From Candidatus Angelobacter sp. (GTDB lineage Bacteria; Acidobacteriota; Terriglobia; Terriglobales; Acidobacteriaceae): 43,838 nucleotides of DNA. The stretch covers positions 1 to 43,838 of the forward strand of contig JAOAPH010000102.1 of assembly GCA_025462835.1 (NCBI GenBank), given 5' to 3'. Shown one piece after another: positions 8,359-17,712 of this stretch. Made by a program: the position numbers and the translations under genes. Under the pieces are notes generated by a model. That model worked only from the letters and a program-made list of their open reading frames with translations. It was not told the DNA's origin and did no database searches. Each line of letters opens with the position of its first letter. Positions within the stretch are counted from its first letter, which is position 1.

Positions 8359-9837
8359 CTAGTGCGCGGGCTTGTTGGCGAAGGGCCATTCCTGATTTCG
8401 CCAGGAACGGACGAGATAAATGATAGTGCCGGTCACAATCAGGAGAGCGGCATATCGAATCTCTTTTTGAAAATTCGGACGCGAGATCAAGACAAAAATG
8501 TATCCAGCAATGGCCAGCAGCGCCGGAAGCGGATAAAGGTACATCCGGAACGGACGAACGAGATCGGGTTGGCGCAATCGAAGCAAGATCAGACCAATAG
8601 ACTGTGTGAGGAACTGAATCGTTAGCCGGATAACGACGAGTGCGGCGATCACATCTGCAAGGCGCAGAAAACAAAAGGCGGCAGCAACCAGACCCAGCCA
8701 CATCAGCGAGACATTCGGGAAGTGGTGCTCCGGATGAACTCGCGCGAAGGCTTTGAAATAGTTGCCGTCGAGCGCGGCGGCATAAGGAACTCGAGAGTAG
8801 CCGAGCAGCAGCGAGAAGACTGAAGCGAAGGCCGTCCAGATGATCAGCGCGGTAATGAGATAGCCCGCCCATGCGCCGTAGATACGCTGCATGAAAGTGG
8901 ACATGATGTAGAAGCGGGTGTCGGTCTTGGCGGAGTCGGCGAGTTCGCGCCAGGGCAGCACGCCCAAGATGCTGATGTTCATCACGATGTAGATTGCGCC
9001 GACGGCGACGATGGAAATCAGCAATGCACGCGGGATGTTCTTCCCCGGATTCTCCACCTCCTCGCCTAAGAAGCAAACGTTGTAATAACCCCAGTAGTCG
9101 TAAGTGGAGACGAGCAGCGCGGCGCCGAGTCCGGTGAAGAAGGCGTGGTCGAGATGAAAAGCGTTGGGAGGAAAGTCGAATGCGCGTGCTGCGTTGAAGT
9201 GCGTGACGCCGGCAAATATCACCCAGGCGATGGTCGCGAGCACGCCAATCCAAAGGACAATGGAGAAGCGTCCGATGATGGTGATCTTGCGATAGAGAAG
9301 GAAGACGGCCAGCAACACTGCACCGATCGCCACGAACGTTCCGTTGGAGATGATCCAATTCACTTCCAAATCGCCGAGCAGAGGAATCGCAAGTTTCAAC
9401 ACGTGGCTGGACCAGACGTGATCGAGCGACGGAAAAATATATGCGGCATAGCGGCTGAGGCCGATGCATCCTGAGGCAATCGAGAGCGGTGCGCTGAAGG
9501 AGAGCTGCCAGATGAAGAGGAATGAGAGCAGTCGTCCTACAGTCTTCGCGCCGTAAATATTCTTGAGATAAAAATACGATCCGCCGGAGCCGGGCATGGC
9601 GGCCCCGAGTTCCGCCCAGACGAGTCCGTCGCAGATGGCGAGCACCGCGCCGAATATCCAACCGAGCATCGCCTGCGGGCCGCCCATGGCGCTGATGATC
9701 AGCGGAATAGTGATGAATGGGCCCACGCCGATCATGTCAATCATGTTCAGCGCGGTGGCGCTCTTCAGAGAAAGTCCGCGGACGAGTTTTGTTGAGGCAT
9801 CGGCCGCGGCTGCAGGCGCGCTATTTTGCTGGTTCAT
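8359..9837 (-). CDS. APC-family amino acid permease
   Basis: A 492-residue membrane protein of the amino acid-polyamine-organocation superfamily, with about 12 hydrophobic segments. The helix-1 substrate motif region (LNMIDMIGVGPFITIPLI) and the GSGGSYFYLKNIYG segment are characteristic. The probable role is uptake or exchange of an amino acid or related amine; the substrate cannot be told. The ATG lies 17 bp inside the 3' end of the upstream PIG-L gene, showing translational coupling. The gene order (secreted deacetylase, permease, MFS) would suit release, uptake and export of a small amino compound, but that is inference. Confidence 0.9.
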   Translation of the reverse strand: MNQQNSAPAAAADASTKLVRGLSLKSATALNMIDMIGVGPFITIPLIISAMGGPQAMLGWIFGAVLAICDGLVWAELGAAMPGSGGSYFYLKNIYGAKTVGRLLSFLFIWQLSFSAPLSIASGCIGLSRYAAYIFPSLDHVWSSHVLKLAIPLLGDLEVNWIISNGTFVAIGAVLLAVFLLYRKITIIGRFSIVLWIGVLATIAWVIFAGVTHFNAARAFDFPPNAFHLDHAFFTGLGAALLVSTYDYWGYYNVCFLGEEVENPGKNIPRALLISIVAVGAIYIVMNISILGVLPWRELADSAKTDTRFYIMSTFMQRIYGAWAGYLITALIIWTAFASVFSLLLGYSRVPYAAALDGNYFKAFARVHPEHHFPNVSLMWLGLVAAAFCFLRLADVIAALVVIRLTIQFLTQSIGLILLRLRQPDLVRPFRMYLYPLPALLAIAGYIFVLISRPNFQKEIRYAALLIVTGTIIYLVRSWRNQEWPFANKPAH

Positions 9838-12562
9838 GTCCGGCGCTCACTAAATTCACATACAGCCGCACCGCGCCGGGAACCCCTGCGGGGAGTTGCC
9901 GGAAGAATGCGTATCCAGTGTAGATGTAAGTGCCTTTGCCATAGCGAGCGCGCAGCATGCCACCTTTCAACGGCGCTTCGCCGGGATCGCTGGAGGCGAG
10001 CAGCGGCGTAAAGTGGTCGTCCCAGGTGGTCATGAAATTCACGCCGCGCTCCTGCACCCATCCGCCAAAATCGCGAGCGGTGATTTTGTTGGGATAGCTG
10101 AAGATGGGATCGTCAGGCGCGAGAACCTGCACGGGCGCTTCTTCAACGCTCACGCGCTCACGGCCGAGCTGCGCAGGATACGGTGTGTAATTCCCTTTGT
10201 TGAAATCGTCGGTGCTGAAATTGTTCTGCACGATCAGCGTGCCGCCGTTGGAAACATAATCGAGCAGCCGCTTGTTGTTCTTGCGGACATCATCACGCGT
10301 GTCGTATGCGCGGATGCCGAGAATGATGGTGCCGAACTGGCTGAGGTCGGCGTGCACGACGTCGTCAGGTGTGAACAATTTTAGATTGATCCCGAGATTT
10401 TGCAGCACGGAAGGAATGTCGTCACCCGCGCCCATGATGTAGCCGACCAGCAGGTTCGCGGGCACCTTTACATCAACCGCGCTCACGCGCTGGTTCGCCG
10501 GCTGATAGTAGTAAAAGGTGTCGAGATCTTCGCGGCCGACGACGGTGAATCCCTCTGTGTAGCTTTTGCCGTTGTAATCGACGGCAGCGCCGATATCGTA
10601 ATTCCCTTCTAGTACTCCATTTTTCAATGAACCGGGTGTAACGGTGAACGAGACGGATTTGCTGTCCGCAGCTGCACCGAAATCTGTCGACTGCGATGCG
10701 GGAGCGACTCGCCAACCGGCGGGGACGTTGAGACGCACGGTCGCTTTGGCCGCGCCGGCGAAGTTTTTCTGGACTTCAACCTTTACTTCAATGGGAGCGC
10801 GCGAAGTTGTTGGAACCACATGGGCAGCATGCGCGAGGAGAACCGAGAACGGTGGCACGACGGCGAGGTTGGTGCGGGAATCGGAAGGGCTGGCCTTAGG
10901 AGTTGTGGAGATGCTTCCCGTTTCTCCCTCGTACTTGTACGACACTTCTATGCGTGCATGAACCTTCGGTGGAAACGCGACGGTGATTGGGCTATCAAGA
11001 GAAAAGACGTTGTCCTTTTCCGGGTCATTGCGGTGCCAGTAAGGTCGCGTGTATTGGGCATTCGCCGGAACAGTTAAACGGAAATCGTGCAGGACATCCG
11101 TTCCTTCGGCATACCCTCCCCGGGGACCTGATTGCGCAGTCCTGCCTGCCACCATAAAATTCTGTACCTTGACCGGAACATTTTCCGGCTTTTGAAGCTT
11201 GGCAAGAACGCTGAAGGTCTCGCCTGGGACGATCGTCTTCAATCCATCCGACGAAACTTTTGCAGCCGTGAGTCGAAGGCCCAATGCCAAGTTGGTCGCA
11301 TCCTGAAATTGACCTTCTTTCGTCTCCAGGTTTATAAGCAATTCCGATTTTGCCGGAGCAGAGAGTGCTGACGCATTTACTTTGCCGATCAACTCAGCCG
11401 TCAGCCTCTTACCCACCAGCAACGGCAAGGCTGCATTCGCGGAGTCCGATTTCGCGGCTTCAGTCGCTTCGTCCAGTTTCTTTTCGATTTCAACCAGTGA
11501 CGCTTTGAGGTTCGGCATCTTCGATTGCTCGTCGCCGAGCCGATCGGCCAAGCCGGGAATCGTCGTATCAATCCCATTGAAGAAATCATCTTCATGCGCA
11601 CCGGGCGCGACCGACGGCAAAGTGGAATCCACCAACTTATAACTGCGGTAGCTGGGGCCGGGCGGAACGTCGTAGACCCGGGCGTTCTGAGATTTCTGCT
11701 GGCTGTAGCCAAGAACACCGAATTGCGCGAACGACATACCCAGTGGCGCATAGAATTGTCCGGCATCGATGCGGACGGTGTAGTCGTCTCCGCCGCGATT
11801 GCCGACATAGAGTTTCTTCACGCGCCACGGCAACAGTCCTTCTTTTCTCTGTTCAGGAAAACGATTGGGATCGGCGGCAGCGCGAACGGCTTCGGGAGTA
11901 AGAATGCCGACGGCCTGGTGATGGCCGTGTCCGTCGCGCGGCGTGCCGGAAAAGCGCGAGGCGACCACGTCGGGACGAAACGTCCGGATCACGCGCACCA
12001 TGTCGGCGAGAGGGACTTCCTTGCCACCCCATTTTTCAAATGTCTCTGAGGCGGTCTTCGAAAATCCGAAATCGGCCACGCGGGAGAAGCGCTGCTCCAC
12101 TCCGTAGTACTTGTCTGACTCCAGAAGCTCCAATGTGCGAAGCACTCCGAGTTCGTCGAAGAAATTGCTGCCCGTCTTGTTCTGCCCGCCGTCACCGCGA
12201 GTGAGCGTGAGCAGCATCACGTCCGCGCCTTTGAAACGCGATTCGTAAACGAGCATGCCACCATCTTCGTCGTCAGGATGCGCCACCGTTTGCAGCAGAC
12301 GCGCGGTGGTGTGCAGCTTGCGCAACTCGTTCTGCAAGCCGAGAACGCCGGAGTCCTGCGGCAACTTTCCGGTCTCTTTGGAGACGGAAACGATTGGGGG
12401 AGTGGTTGGGGGTGTAGTGGACGGCGCGGCTGCCGGAGCGGACTGCTGGGCCCCAGCCGGAACAATCATCGTTTGTAGCAAGAGGACAAGGCAAAGCAAT
12501 CGCGCAAGAATCCCCTGTGATCGTTGCCAAGACGCAAAACCGCTGTTGTGCTTCGTACTCAC
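9821..12562 (-). CDS. Secreted PIG-L family deacetylase, multidomain
   Basis: A 913-residue exported protein. After a signal peptide (~1-38, ending VPAGAQQ) and a Pro/Thr-rich linker comes the PIG-L/LmbE domain with the zinc motif AHPDDE (residues ~94-99) and DGHGHHQ further on. The middle contains an immunoglobulin-like NEW3-type region (VPAGWRVAPAS). The C terminus resembles a class I glutamine-amidotransferase/ThuA-like Rossmann fold (VGYIMGAGDDIPSVLQNLGI ... IRAYDT ... GGTLIVQNN). PIG-L enzymes remove acetyl from N-acetylglucosaminyl-type substrates. GTG 12562 is preferred because GGAG lies 5 nt upstream; ATG 12574 is possible, and the open frame to 12685 runs into the divergent HAD gene. 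First gene of a four-gene minus-strand unit. Confidence 0.85.
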   Translation of the reverse strand: MSTKHNSGFASWQRSQGILARLLCLVLLLQTMIVPAGAQQSAPAAAPSTTPPTTPPIVSVSKETGKLPQDSGVLGLQNELRKLHTTARLLQTVAHPDDEDGGMLVYESRFKGADVMLLTLTRGDGGQNKTGSNFFDELGVLRTLELLESDKYYGVEQRFSRVADFGFSKTASETFEKWGGKEVPLADMVRVIRTFRPDVVASRFSGTPRDGHGHHQAVGILTPEAVRAAADPNRFPEQRKEGLLPWRVKKLYVGNRGGDDYTVRIDAGQFYAPLGMSFAQFGVLGYSQQKSQNARVYDVPPGPSYRSYKLVDSTLPSVAPGAHEDDFFNGIDTTIPGLADRLGDEQSKMPNLKASLVEIEKKLDEATEAAKSDSANAALPLLVGKRLTAELIGKVNASALSAPAKSELLINLETKEGQFQDATNLALGLRLTAAKVSSDGLKTIVPGETFSVLAKLQKPENVPVKVQNFMVAGRTAQSGPRGGYAEGTDVLHDFRLTVPANAQYTRPYWHRNDPEKDNVFSLDSPITVAFPPKVHARIEVSYKYEGETGSISTTPKASPSDSRTNLAVVPPFSVLLAHAAHVVPTTSRAPIEVKVEVQKNFAGAAKATVRLNVPAGWRVAPASQSTDFGAAADSKSVSFTVTPGSLKNGVLEGNYDIGAAVDYNGKSYTEGFTVVGREDLDTFYYYQPANQRVSAVDVKVPANLLVGYIMGAGDDIPSVLQNLGINLKLFTPDDVVHADLSQFGTIILGIRAYDTRDDVRKNNKRLLDYVSNGGTLIVQNNFSTDDFNKGNYTPYPAQLGRERVSVEEAPVQVLAPDDPIFSYPNKITARDFGGWVQERGVNFMTTWDDHFTPLLASSDPGEAPLKGGMLRARYGKGTYIYTGYAFFRQLPAGVPGAVRLYVNLVSAGHEPAK

Positions 12563-12663
12563 TAGTTCTCCCATGGGCTGAGCTGGTATCGCAATAATAG
12601 ACGCGCCTGAGCTGATAAAGGAACCGCATTTAATTTCGCAGCGGCAATCCGGCAAGCCACAGC

Positions 12664-12676
12664 TATACTTCTTCGG
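12664..12676 (+). promoter_or_regulatory. -10 element placing the start codon at +1 (leaderless candidate)
   Basis: TATACT (12664-12669) lies 6 nt before GTG 12676, with no SD between them. The expected transcription start therefore coincides with the start codon. No good -35 is visible. Confidence 0.35.
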
Positions 12677-13530
12677 TGCAGCCAAAATCAGCTAACGACA
12701 GGAACAATGTATATCCGCCGGTAAGACTGGTGATCTCTGACATCGACGGCACCATCGTCACGCACGACAAAGTGCTGACCCAGGCCTCTATCGATGCGGT
12801 GAAAAAACTCCGAGAGGCGGGAATCCTATTCACGTTGATCAGCAGCCGTCCGCCGCGGGGAATGAAGATGCTGATAGACGCGCTGAGCGTGACGGAGCCG
12901 CTGGCCGCATTCAACGGAGGTATGCTGGTGCAACCGGACCTTTCCGTGATCCAGCAGAAATTGGTTCCGCGCGATGCCACGGCCAAAGTCATCAAGATCG
13001 TCGAGGATTGCGGCTTGAGCCCATGGATCTTCACCGAGTGGGACTGGTTCGTTCGCGACGCGAAAGATCCGCACGTGGAACGCGAAGAACGCACAGTGAA
13101 CTTCCTGGCCACGGTCACGTCAACGTTCGACCCAGTCCTGGATCGGGCTGGAAAGATCGTCGGCGTCAGCGACGATCATGACGCAGTTATCCGCTGCGAA
13201 CAGAGAGTGCAAACAGAATGTGGCGACAGCATCGCCGCCAGCCGCTCACAGCCTTACTACCTGGACATTACTCATCTCGAGGCCAACAAAGGCAACGCAG
13301 TGCTGGAAGTTTCAAAGTTGTTGAATATTCCCACCGAGCAGATCGCCACGATCGGCGACATGCCCGCAGACGTTTATATGTTCAAGAAGAGCGGGATCAG
13401 TATCGCCATGGGAAATGCGACGCCTGATGTGAAGCAAGCGGCAACGTTTGTCACCGATTCGAACGAGAACGACGGTTTCGCGAAGGCGATGGAGCGGTTC
13501 GTGCTTTCGCGACTAGCCGCGCGTTCGTGA
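12676..13530 (+). CDS. HAD-superfamily (Cof-type) phosphatase
   Basis: A 284-residue HAD-IIB hydrolase. Motif I is DIDGT (catalytic Asp pair, residues ~21-25), motif II LISSRPPRG, motif III lysine in HLEANKGNAVL, and motif IV IGDMPADVYMF followed by SIAMGNATPDVK, all hallmark Cof/YbiV-like elements. Such enzymes dephosphorylate sugar phosphates and similar metabolites in the cytoplasm; the native substrate is not readable. The only start fitting the N terminus is GTG 12676, with no SD but a -10-like TATACT just upstream, suggesting a leaderless mRNA. It is divergent from the PIG-L gene and converges on the TPR gene with 10 bp between stops. Confidence 0.9.
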   Translation: MQPKSANDRNNVYPPVRLVISDIDGTIVTHDKVLTQASIDAVKKLREAGILFTLISSRPPRGMKMLIDALSVTEPLAAFNGGMLVQPDLSVIQQKLVPRDATAKVIKIVEDCGLSPWIFTEWDWFVRDAKDPHVEREERTVNFLATVTSTFDPVLDRAGKIVGVSDDHDAVIRCEQRVQTECGDSIAASRSQPYYLDITHLEANKGNAVLEVSKLLNIPTEQIATIGDMPADVYMFKKSGISIAMGNATPDVKQAATFVTDSNENDGFAKAMERFVLSRLAARS

Positions 13531-13540
13531 GAACGCGCCC

Positions 13541-15169
13541 TTAATTCCTGGCCAATGTAGTCTTGCTTCGGGAGGTTTTCAATTCCTCCCGCTCATTGCC
13601 GACTGCGATAGTGTTCAGCTGCTGAAAATACGCAGCAGCCGTCTTGGTGTCGCCCGAGGCTTTGGCAGCTGTGGCGGCTCCGAAGAGCGCGTTGAAGCGC
13701 TTTGGCGCTAATTTCAAAACAGCCTGATATTCAAGCAAAGACTGTTTCGCATTACCGTGCATCAGGAGCATCTGCGCCAACATCTCTCGCGCGGGAATCA
13801 CGGCGCCAGGCGTCACGGCGTGCTTGTCCATGCTCTCTTCCAGATCGGTAGCGCTCCGCATCATGGCAATCGCGTCGTCACCTTTCTTATTGGCATCGGC
13901 AATCCAGGCAGCCACTTCGCGTCGCTGCACCTCAACTTGGTCTGACCAATACTTATTGTTCTGTGTAGCTGTAGCATCGCGCAAAGTCGCCAATGCGAGT
14001 TCTGCCTCGGCCGCACGGTCGAGATTACCCGAACGCGCGCTTCCGATTCCGATTGCTGCCCATGTGATGGCCTGCGCCCAAGGCACTCCGCTCTTATCCA
14101 CCGTCAACGCGCTGGCCTCTTTCCAGTTGCCGAGTTCCAACGCGTAGCGCGCCGGAACTGCTGCGGTGGCGTAGTTTCCCGTTAGCGTGAGTCCCGGAAC
14201 CGGCGGTAGAGAGTTCATTTGATCCATCGCCGCTTTGGCCTTGCTTACCTGTCCCGTTTGCAAATACGCGTATACCAGATAGTCGATGGCATGAAGGCGC
14301 TGGTCGCGGGCTTCGCCATTCTTTGACGTAGCTTCCGCTTTCGCCGCTGTGTCCGCGGAGTGGAGGTTGGACTGGATCGACTCCTGCCATGCGCCCACCC
14401 GGGTGAAGATGTGCGATGGCATGTGATGCGCATGCGCCGATGCTGGCGCGATCTTTGCGTACGCCCGGGCCGCAGTCAGACCCTTTTGCACGAGCACAGG
14501 ATTGTCATAACAGTGAATGATGTAGTGGGCCACGCCGGGATGGTGCGGCATCTCACGGAAAATCGGCTCGAGTATTTCACCGCATTTGCGCTGATTGGCG
14601 AAGGTTCTATCCGTCTTAGGCGCGGTGATCGCCAGCGATAACGCGTGGAAGATCGCCGCCTCTTTGTCTTGCGGATACGCCGCTTGCAGCGCGCCCATGC
14701 TGTGCTCCAAGGCTTGTCCGCGTGCGACTTTGTCCTGCTCGCCCGGCTTGTAAATCTCCCACAGCGCGTCGATGTATGCCTTCTCACGCGGCGTGATCTG
14801 CTTTTCTGCCGCAGCGATCTCGCGCGCCTTCAGGATCGCAGCCTTGCCCTTCTCCGCATCGACATTGTCCCAAAGGCCGTGATAATTCGACATGGCGATT
14901 CCCCACTGTGCCATCGCACATTTCGGATCCTTGGCAAAAGTCGAATTGAATGCCTGGTCGGCCTGCTCATATTGGAAAGAATGCAGCAGCGCGACAGCGC
15001 GATTGAAATCGGCTTCGCTGGCCTTCGAACAGGATGTGGCGAAGTGAACGGAACCCAATTCTTTGCTGGTCAGCGCGTGATGATGCCCGTCGTCAGACCA
15101 GGCATACAGCGAGAAAAAGAAAACGACGAGAAGTGATCTGACGAGAAGTGAATCGGCTGCGGCGCGCAT
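13541..15169 (-). CDS. Secreted TPR-repeat protein
   Basis: A 542-residue protein, starting at ATG 15169 directly behind a strong SD (GGAGGAGAT). A signal peptide (~1-25) precedes tetratricopeptide-like helical repeats. It has a His-rich start (DDGHHHALTS), GIAMSNYHGLWD, and MPHHPGVAHYIIHCYD and HAHHMPSHIFTRVGAW segments. This Trp/His-rich layout is a recurring uncharacterised exported TPR family in Acidobacteriota and other soil bacteria. The conserved His clusters (HHPGVAHYIIH, HAHHMPSH) look like a possible metal or haem site, which plain TPR scaffolds do not need. No enzymatic motif is recognised. Convergent with the HAD gene; 60 bp downstream of the dienelactone hydrolase-like gene's stop on the opposite side of its own promoter. 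Confidence 0.85.
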   Translation of the reverse strand: MRAAADSLLVRSLLVVFFFSLYAWSDDGHHHALTSKELGSVHFATSCSKASEADFNRAVALLHSFQYEQADQAFNSTFAKDPKCAMAQWGIAMSNYHGLWDNVDAEKGKAAILKAREIAAAEKQITPREKAYIDALWEIYKPGEQDKVARGQALEHSMGALQAAYPQDKEAAIFHALSLAITAPKTDRTFANQRKCGEILEPIFREMPHHPGVAHYIIHCYDNPVLVQKGLTAARAYAKIAPASAHAHHMPSHIFTRVGAWQESIQSNLHSADTAAKAEATSKNGEARDQRLHAIDYLVYAYLQTGQVSKAKAAMDQMNSLPPVPGLTLTGNYATAAVPARYALELGNWKEASALTVDKSGVPWAQAITWAAIGIGSARSGNLDRAAEAELALATLRDATATQNNKYWSDQVEVQRREVAAWIADANKKGDDAIAMMRSATDLEESMDKHAVTPGAVIPAREMLAQMLLMHGNAKQSLLEYQAVLKLAPKRFNALFGAATAAKASGDTKTAAAYFQQLNTIAVGNEREELKTSRSKTTLARN

Positions 15170-15228
15170 ATCTCCTCCACGGCACAAAAGGCAGAGATAT
15201 AGTACCGCAGGTCAGAGTTGAGCTGCTC

Positions 15229-16020
15229 TTACTTATTCTTCTCCATTAGGCTTTTCCACCGTGCGAGTGATTCGTTGCGTGCTTTTACGTTGGGTTCGCT
15301 GGCATCAGGAGCTTCCCCTGCGCGCATGAAGCCGTGCGTAGCGCCTTCATAGGTGACAGGATCGAATGTCTTGCCCGCGGCTTTCATGTTCTCCTTGGTA
15401 TCGGGCAGCGTGGCCCCGATGCGCGCGTCATTGCCGGCATAGAATCCGTATACCGGCGCTTTGATCTTTGCCATGGCGTCCTTGTCCGGCGGCGGACCGT
15501 AAAAGACAAATGCGGCGGCGAGGTCAGGACGGTTCGTAGCAAAGCGGAAGGTCTGTCCTCCACCCCAACAGAACCCTGCGACGAAAAGCTTTCCATTCGC
15601 GGACGGCAGCTTCAGCGCGTAGTTCGCGACGGCATTCAAGTCTGTCGTGATCTGATCCGGATTTAAATGGCCGATGGCTTCATTCGCTTTGCCCTGCGCG
15701 AAATCTGTAGTGCGTCCGCCGTTCGGACCCATGCCGGAGAGCAGGTCAGGAGCAATGACGATGTAACCTGCTTCGGCCATCTGGTCGGCCTGGTCTTGCA
15801 CCCAGTCGGTCATGCCGAAGATCTCATGAATGAGAACGATGACGGGCCGCTTGTCCTTGGCTTCCGGATAGACCACGAATGACTCGACCGCGCGGCCGTC
15901 GTGCTTGACGGTGACCCATTCGCGATGTCGCGGCGATTTTTCAAGCTTCGCTTTGGCCCAGTCTTGCGCGAATGCCATCTGCGATATCAGAACAATTGCC
16001 AGGAATACGAGACGTTTCAT
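15229..16020 (-). CDS. Exported dienelactone hydrolase-family protein
   Basis: A 263-residue alpha/beta hydrolase with a signal peptide (~1-18, ending AFAQ). The Cys-Asp-His triad of dienelactone hydrolases is visible: C151 in GFCWGG, D198 in GNDARI and H229 in THGFM. The oxyanion-side motif HEIFGM is at 65-70. The enzyme would hydrolyse a lactone or ester outside the cytoplasm; the natural substrate is unknown. SD AAGGAGAG lies upstream of the ATG. It precedes the TPR gene on the same strand by 60 bp, so the two may be co-transcribed. Confidence 0.9.
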   Translation of the reverse strand: MKRLVFLAIVLISQMAFAQDWAKAKLEKSPRHREWVTVKHDGRAVESFVVYPEAKDKRPVIVLIHEIFGMTDWVQDQADQMAEAGYIVIAPDLLSGMGPNGGRTTDFAQGKANEAIGHLNPDQITTDLNAVANYALKLPSANGKLFVAGFCWGGGQTFRFATNRPDLAAAFVFYGPPPDKDAMAKIKAPVYGFYAGNDARIGATLPDTKENMKAAGKTFDPVTYEGATHGFMRAGEAPDASEPNVKARNESLARWKSLMEKNK

Positions 16021-16081
16021 TGCGAGCTCTCCTTATTCGATGTCGCGGAAATTGTACAACAGGGCAGTCGAAACCCTGGAG

Positions 16082-16561
16082 TCACTCCCATGCGCCGAGG
16101 AGTCGGCGCAATATGACAAGTTGTCCCAGGTGATAGGAGTTGTGGTCAGCGAGGATCAGCGCTTCGCGCAAAACGGTTTGTCCATCGCCATGGGGAATCT
16201 TCGAGAAAAGGTCGATCGATTCGTTCTCAATCAACTTGATCATCGCTTTCAGGTCGGCGCGAAAGGCGTCCGCACTTTTTTCCCAAGCGTGATTATCGGG
16301 AGGAGTTGGCGAACTCGGCCAATAGCCGTCGGGAAATTTCGGTGAGACGTGTTTGGAATCGCGCGAGAACTCGAGGATGTCCCACTGCGCGATGCGCAAA
16401 TGCTCCAGTAACTGCCAGGGAGAATGGTCCGCGCCCTTCGGGCTCTCGCCCTGAAGATCAAAGGGCATGTTCCTCACCGCGCCGTCAAAACCGACGTGGG
16501 CTCCGCCATCTTTGAGCAAAGATACAAGGTGTTTTCGCAGAGACTGGTCACTGGCAGGCAT
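16082..16561 (-). CDS. Cytoplasmic DinB-superfamily protein
   Basis: A 159-residue DinB_2-like protein without a signal peptide. The metal triad pattern is H54 (LLEHLRIAQWD) and H140/H144 (HNSYHLGQ). SD GGGAG precedes the ATG. This is the third DinB-fold gene in 11 kb; unlike the two at 5.7-7.0 kb it is cytoplasmic. Possible functions include metal-dependent thiol transfer or hydrolysis; nothing more specific can be read. It starts 25 bp after the propeller gene and ends 61 bp before the dienelactone hydrolase gene, all on the minus strand. Confidence 0.87.
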   Translation of the reverse strand: MPASDQSLRKHLVSLLKDGGAHVGFDGAVRNMPFDLQGESPKGADHSPWQLLEHLRIAQWDILEFSRDSKHVSPKFPDGYWPSSPTPPDNHAWEKSADAFRADLKAMIKLIENESIDLFSKIPHGDGQTVLREALILADHNSYHLGQLVILRRLLGAWE

Positions 16562-16586
16562 TAGAAATCTCCCTGCCCGAGATTAT

Positions 16587-17627
16587 TCACCTTCTGCGTG
16601 CGACTGTCTCTGTCTCTGTCGGCGCGCCGGCAGTATTGCGGATGATCACCAGCTTCGACTTCCCTTCGCGTCCGCCGCTGAGGAAGATGAGGTGGTTGAC
16701 GGCGTCATAGGCGAGGGCGTGTCCGCGCACATCGCTCTTGAATTCGTTCCGCGCCTCGATGTTGCGCGCGCCCACATTGATGATGCTGACGGAGCCATCG
16801 CCGGCAGCGGCAAAGAGATTGTTGTTGGGGAGATCAAGCCAGAGTGTGTCCGTGCCAGCAGCAGCGGGAACCCGGCTGAGTTCAGTGCCGGAATCCGCGT
16901 CGATCTGCAAGACGGCATAGCGCACAGCTACAAAGATCCGCCGGGAATTCGGCTCGAATACCAGGCCCGTCGGTTGCGATGCGGTCAGCTTCATGCGACG
17001 CGCAACCGGGTCGCTGGCGTTCGCGGGATTTAAGGCGACGATCTCATTGGTGTCTTCGAGAGTGACGTACGCGAGTTTCTTCTGCGGGTCCCACGCCATC
17101 TCGCGCGGACGTCCTTGCAGATCAAATGTGGCCAACTCCGAAGGAGATGTGGGGGCGATCTTCTGCGCGGTCTCAGTCGAAACCACCGAGACTGATCGGT
17201 TCAGCTGGTTCGTGATCAACAACGAATTCATCGCCGGAACCAACAAAAGATTTTCCGGCGAATGCTTCAGACCGATGACGCCTTTAACCTGCCAGTTTTT
17301 TGAGTTGACGACCACGACAGTGTTGCTTCCAGAAGCGGCGATGTAAAACACGCCGCCTTGTTCATCGACCGCCAATCCGCGGGGAGCCTCAATGCCCCTG
17401 ATCTGCGCGACCATGCGGCGCTTGATGGGATCGAAGATGTCCACGGTATTCGCGCCGCGATGGGCGATGACCAGATTGCCGTTCACCATGACCATGTCGT
17501 CGAAGCCGGGAGTGCCGGGCAGGTCAAGCAATGCAATCTGTCGCAGCGCGTTAGGCGGAGAGGCAGCGAACGATGCCATCGAAATCAATATGACGTGCGC
17601 CAGTACGAGCAGCTTGAGCTTTCCCAT
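16587..17627 (-). CDS. Secreted YncE-like beta-propeller protein
   Basis: A 346-residue protein with a signal peptide (~1-22) followed by repeated ~40-residue blades (GLAVDEQGGVFYIAASGSNTVVVV, EMAWDPQKKLAYVTLEDTNEIVAL, GLVFEPNSRRIFVAVRYAVLQI), typical of YncE/NHL/lactonase-type seven-bladed propellers. No catalytic residues can be assigned; such proteins usually bind ligands, DNA or protein partners in the periplasm. The C terminus ends in a basic ARRR. It is the first gene of the minus-strand run 17.6-13.5 kb. The 170-bp region upstream is shared with the divergent glycosyltransferase and contains short CATTGA(A/C)TCATT repeats. Confidence 0.85.
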   Translation of the reverse strand: MGKLKLLVLAHVILISMASFAASPPNALRQIALLDLPGTPGFDDMVMVNGNLVIAHRGANTVDIFDPIKRRMVAQIRGIEAPRGLAVDEQGGVFYIAASGSNTVVVVNSKNWQVKGVIGLKHSPENLLLVPAMNSLLITNQLNRSVSVVSTETAQKIAPTSPSELATFDLQGRPREMAWDPQKKLAYVTLEDTNEIVALNPANASDPVARRMKLTASQPTGLVFEPNSRRIFVAVRYAVLQIDADSGTELSRVPAAAGTDTLWLDLPNNNLFAAAGDGSVSIINVGARNIEARNEFKSDVRGHALAYDAVNHLIFLSGGREGKSKLVIIRNTAGAPTETETVARRR

Positions 17628-17712
17628 GGGGCTCCAGAGTTAGGGGTCGGTGTGAGTTCTTGTCCCGCTAGTGGGATGCGTAAGCGGCGTGTGCTGCTGC
17701 CCGTGGAGTGGA

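Noticed and set aside
8060-9661. 533-codon open frame on the minus strand overlapping the APC permease
   Set aside because: Arg/Leu/His-rich out-of-frame translation of the permease gene, which has clear family motifs; a shadow of high GC content.
12563-12685. N-terminal extension of the PIG-L protein
   Set aside because: It would overlap the divergent HAD gene start and precede the signal peptide with a Cys-rich unrelated stretch.
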